Assembly (NCBI GenBank): GCA_020631735.1
Contig: CM036221.1
Coordinates: 17,713,381 to 17,777,380, forward strand
Length of the DNA: 64,000 nucleotides
From: Saccharum officinarum
Lineage: Eukaryota > Streptophyta > Magnoliopsida > Poales > Poaceae
Direction: 5' to 3'
Of this stretch, positions 60,209 to 64,000 are shown piece by piece (the stretch's first letter is position 1; each line of letters begins with the position of its first letter). The notes beneath the pieces were generated by a model, which was not told the DNA's origin, did no database searches, and worked only from the letters and a program-made list of their open reading frames with translations. A program made the position numbers and the translations under genes.

Positions 60209-61429
60209 TTACTAGACTCTAACTGGACGCGGGCACTGTCGCGTCCGGTCGTTGCGAGGGGCGCGTCCGGTCGTTGCTTCGCGGGCGCGCGAGTCAGTGC
60301 GATCGGCGCGTCCGGTCGTTCGAAGCGGCGCGTCTGGTCGTTTGACGGGCGCGTCCGATCGTTGCCTAGGGCGCGTCCGGTCATTGTTTTGACCTTTGAG
60401 GGTCAGTGACCGTTGGAGGATCGGACGCGGTTGAGCTCGTCCGGTCATCTCGAAAAGACCCAGTGAAGGGGTATAACGGCTCTATTTGGATGGGATGCTT
60501 ATAAATACTTGTTGGCCGGCCCTTGGGGAGGTCTCTCGTGATTTCTAACATTCTTGTGCATCCTTTGAGCTAGAGCATCTCCTCCCACTCATCTCTCTTG
60601 CTTGATTACAAATCAAAAGTGAGATTGAGTGCTCCCAAAGTGCATTGCATAGCTTGAGGGCATCTAGTGGCACTTGTGGGTGGTTTAGCCGGTGGATTTC
60701 TTGTTACTCTTGGAGAGTACCGCTCCTAGCCGGCTTGGAGATTGTTGGAGGCGTTGGCAAGAGAAGGTGATTGTTCTTGGCCACCTCCGGTTGATTGTAA
60801 GAGGTTCTTGTGCTTTCCTCGGCGGGACGCCAAAAGCAACTCTATTACATTGCCCATGTCATTGAGTTACCTCACTTGATAGTGGTGTCTTGCGGTGCCT
60901 TGCAGGACATGCCTTGAGGGGCAAGTGACTTGAGGGTCACACCGAGGAACCATCTAAGTGTTGGTCGACACAACCGGTGACGTAGCTTGTCGGTGCACAA
61001 GTGAACACCGGGTGAACAAAAATATTGTGTCTCTTGTCTCCCGGTGATTGATCTTCATATTGTGTTGTTGTCAATATTGATTGGTTGTGTATCATCTTGG
61101 TGATTGGCAACATCTTCACTCCACCGTCGGTATAAGATTCACAATCCTATCTCTTGCTTTTACATTTACTAGATTATCTTGTGTAGCTCTAGTGGTAGCC
61201 TTTGCTAGTAGTTGTTAGCTTGCTCACTAGTGTAAAATTAGTGACATAGCCCTTGTGTGAACTAGAGATCATAATCTACTAGACTTGTGGATAGGAGGCT
61301 TGCATCACAACTGTAGGCTAAGCAAAACTTGCTTTGCGCCGTTTGTTATTCTAACAAGTTTGCTTAGTGGTTCTTGTAGAATTTTTATAGGCTATTCACC
61401 CCCCCCCTCTAGCCATCTAGGACCTTACA
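60209..61429 (+). repeat. 3' LTR of element C, 5'-truncated
   Basis: Aligns with 40841-42081 of the 5' LTR. The first 992 bases of the LTR are missing. The palindrome array is about two dozen bases shorter near 60430 than its counterpart near 41070. Confidence 0.92.
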
Positions 61430-61434
61430 CTCGC

Positions 61435-62307
61435 CACCACCAAGAGGAACTCCACCATGCATACTTTCTCCTCCCCAGCGCCTTTCTCCATGCCCCCTCC
61501 CCTAGTGCCTTCAACTCACGCTGCCTCCTCCCACACTCGTCTCTCCATGTGAAAATAGCTGGTGGTTACATGATTGATTGTAAATTAAGGAGATAATCAA
61601 AGCTTTGGTTAAGTGTGTGTGAGACTAACCGAGAAGTGAGTTGTGTATGCAACATTTCTCTTGACTTGTGGATGTGCAGGTATTGAGCGCGAGACGATCG
61701 ATGGCAATAGAGAAGTTCAAGCAAGTAGTTCGTGCGCGATGGACCGGGAGCGATGAAGGGTGGACGCGAAGGATGGATCGTGGACCGGAGGTCAAGTCAA
61801 GCAAGAAATATGATAATAAGGTACGGTAATCAGAAAGAGTAACACTGGACCCGCCGCGTCGTCGCCACCGCAGACCAAACCCTCCCCCTCCCCCCTCGAC
61901 CCGCCGCTCCCGCCACCATTGGCAGTCCCCTCATGCTCCTCTTTCCTCCCCTATTTCCCATCTCTCCTCGGGTCCTCCCTCTCTCTTTCATTCCAATCCC
62001 TGGCGTGGACTCCCCATGTCTATCTATAAACTAGAGCTTAAAGACTTCGATTACCTGATGATGATGAACGAAGTTGAAGACTTGAAGCTTTGTTAAATTC
62101 ACAGGAAGATTCCAAAGCGCAGGATAGGTGACGCCGTGACGGAATGACTGAGCACCTGTGACGTCTGAAGACTCAAGTCAAAGTACGTGATCATAGAAAG
62201 ATAAAGTCAATCAAAAAGAAGTTGAGTTTTTTTATGAAAGGCCCCTGTAATTTCATTATTTTCATAAAATCTGTGTGGCGTTGCGAAAAAACTTTACTAT
62301 ATCAATC
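61435..62307. other. Intergenic, nothing recognised
   Basis: The continuation of the target site of element C, then CT-rich stretches (61440-61560, 61850-62000). The segment 61680-61830 is similar in style to LTR sequence but matches no element here. Confidence 0.35.
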
Positions 62308-62427
62308 AGGGTCTGTTTGGAACAATCTCTAATCAAAGGGATTGGACGTGATTGAGGTAGTCCCTTTAAATCTGCCTCCATCTTCAATCTCCTCAATCTC
62401 CTTTAATCCACACTAAACCAAACAAGG
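62308..62427. mobile_element. Possible Tourist-like MITE
   Basis: GGGTCTGTTTGGAACAATC at the left and CTAAACCAAACAAGGGAG at the right form imperfect inverted ends of about 120 bp. Confidence 0.45.
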
Positions 62428-62629
62428 GAGATCAGAGAGTAACTTTCAAATTGCGCAGTTTCAATCATAAAATTTTGGCCTATGGGTTAAACACTGGGAA
62501 TTTTAATGTGCTTCAAGTTGGAACTGAAAGCCTGCAGTGCAAGTTTCACCAAAAAAAGAAAACACAATGCAGCGGACGAAAATATCTTTTTATATTAACA
62601 TTTAGAAATAATGTATTAAATGGTTTGGC

Positions 62630-63350
62630 CGCTAAATGATCTCCAATGGAATAAGTTTCAACTATATAGTTATAGATCTTGTCGAACACTACAGCTTTAA
62701 TATAGGGCATGTCCCATTCGAGATTGTTTGGAACTTTCGAAAATTTGAATCTCAAAATCTAATAACTTAGAGCATTTCCAAGAGATTAGCGAAATCGTTT
62801 CCTAAAGGTAAATTTAGCTATTATTGAAGAAAAAAAATGTCTCCAACAGACTCCGTAAATGACTCTTCAAATTTAGTAGCTCTCTATCCTACCTCATTCG
62901 CTCTCTATTTTTGGATAGTCTACCTCACTAGCCATCTAGCTTTTTAGTTTACAAAGTCTGTTGGAGTAATCTAGTATTTTTTTTGTCAAATCTATTTTAG
63001 AGAGTAGCTAAATCAGTAAATTTGGCTAGTCTTTTTTATTAATCTCTTGGAGATACTCTTATAATGAGTATTTGATACTCTAAACAACTTCAAATAAAAA
63101 ACTTGTCAATCACAAAGTTATAGATCGCGTAGACCACTACAACTTTGATATTGGCCATACCAACATCAGAGTTAGTTTGGAAATTCTAAAGTTTAGGTTT
63201 TAAAATATGAGAAATTAAAACTGACACTCTAGATAAATTCAAATAAAAAACTTGCTGACTAGGAAGTTGTAAATCACATTGATAACCATAACTTTGATCT
63301 AGACCATTTCAATACGTGAAGTCATTCAAAATTTCGAAAATCTTATTTAT
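62630..63350. repeat. Three diverged copies of a roughly 120-bp repeat
   Basis: Copies near 62645-62760, 63085-63200 and 63236-63345 share a core like AAGTTATAGATC, CACTACAACTTTGATAT, then TTTGGAA and AAAATCT. The MITE at 62770 lies between the first and second copies. This looks like a decayed transposon tail. Confidence 0.5.
62770..63058. mobile_element. Tourist-like MITE, 289 bp
   Basis: GAGCATTTCCAAGAGATTA at the left and TAATCTCTTGGAGATACTC at the right, flanked by TTA (62767-62769, 63059-63061). It belongs to the common grass type with GAGCATCTCC-like ends. Confidence 0.8.
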
Positions 63351-64000
63351 GGGACTGAGTTTACTAGGAGTCCATTAATCCAGAGAGAGAGATGATTAAG
63401 CCTCTTACAACCATATATTTATTCGGAACTAGCATATGATTTCTCACAAAAACCCCAATATGAACGCAGAGAAGGGTAGGACTGCCATGTCCATGTGTAA
63501 TCGTCCTTTCTAAATAAGTTGTTTCCTCGAAATAAATTTCAGGCAACGAAACTGGTTGTAGTAGTTTATTGGAGAAAAAGAAAACAGAAACTAAATTAAA
63601 TATACTAGGGTACAAGGAAAAAGAAAACGAACGAAATAAACCCGTGTGGCAAACGGGCTGCCATGGGCCGCAAACAAAAAGGAAAGGAAACGAGCAATCC
63701 GTCACTCAGTCCAGGAAGCAAATAACTCAGGACCTGGGCGCCCTAGAGGACGGCCCACGAAAGAAGAAAATTTCAGCCCACAGACAGAAACGTGGAACAC
63801 CGTTGTAATCGCCCCGTTTGGCTTTCCTCTTTTTTCTGCCTGCTAGACTAGATACCTGCTTCTGCTTCAAACGAAACGGCCTGTCTGTACATGCACCAAA
63901 TAAACAACTCGGTAGCAAGCTCAGCAGCTCCTAATTTCAAGAAGATCCAAACTTTTCCTTCTCCATGCGTACGTACATACACGCTTAAGTTAAAACAGAT
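63351..64000. other. Right edge, nothing recognised
   Basis: Short ORFs on both strands show no family resemblance or splice structure. Confidence 0.35.

Larger units (their letters stand above)
39849..61429 (+). mobile_element. Element C: decayed SIRE-like copia element, host of nested element D
   Basis: 5' LTR 39849-42081, primer-binding site 42084-42095, gag, pol, noncoding tail to 48295, then nested D, then a 5'-truncated LTR (60209-61429). The target duplication CTCGC is present on both sides (39844-39848, 61430-61434), which ties both halves together. Several nonsense codons and frameshifts make C defective. It has no ORF3. Confidence 0.93.

Overview
This is a piece of a plant nuclear genome. 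It has GT-AG intron-rich genes, an essentially complete eIF5B gene, a plant-type receptor-like cytoplasmic kinase, many grass-type MITEs and Ty1-copia elements of the SIRE/Opie lineage. GC-rich 5' exons, the Tourist and hAT MITE families and the retrotransposon types point to a panicoid grass, probably in the sorghum, sugarcane or Miscanthus group. The species is inference. One 100-N scaffold gap lies at 14135-14234.

Genic part (1-31 kb). The 3' part of a SAPS-domain PP6 regulatory subunit gene (+, 14 exons, 7-4228) faces tail-to-tail an 11-exon eIF5B gene (-, 11427-5883). A 113-bp terminal coding segment of a PP2C phosphatase (-, 14022-14134) abuts the gap. A nine-exon kinase gene (-, 28643-24586) encodes a USP-like N-terminus followed by a kinase domain. 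A short ORF of unknown function (+, 30623-31144) lies upstream of the kinase gene.

Transposon part. Element A (14235-21397, +) is a SIRE-like copia element whose 5' half is lost at the gap. It keeps a broken pol, a long downstream ORF (called ORF3 here) and a 3' LTR. From 31 to 39 kb there are Tourist-like and hAT MITEs, a 122-bp (TA)n tract and a 1.5-kb LINE-type retroposon with a 12-bp target duplication. Element C (39849-61429, +, target duplication CTCGC) is a decayed SIRE-like element without ORF3. Element D (48301-60207, -, target duplication ATTAC) is nested inside C. D is young, with nearly identical LTRs and open gag, pol and ORF3.

Main unusual pattern. In A and D the ORF3 has its own TATA-containing upstream region, and that region carries the same short palindromic module found just upstream of the TATA box in that element's own LTR. 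The module is GACCGGACGCGTCCGGTC in A (also in the LTR of C) and ACCGGTACTACCGGT in D. Element A also has a telomere-like CCCTAA tract and a candidate 5' UTR intron in front of ORF3. This looks like a second, element-matched internal promoter for ORF3. Two further patterns are an inverted repeat after pol whose arms differ between A and C while the loop is conserved, and an in-frame TAG that doubles as a splice-acceptor-like site at the gag-pol junction of both C and D.
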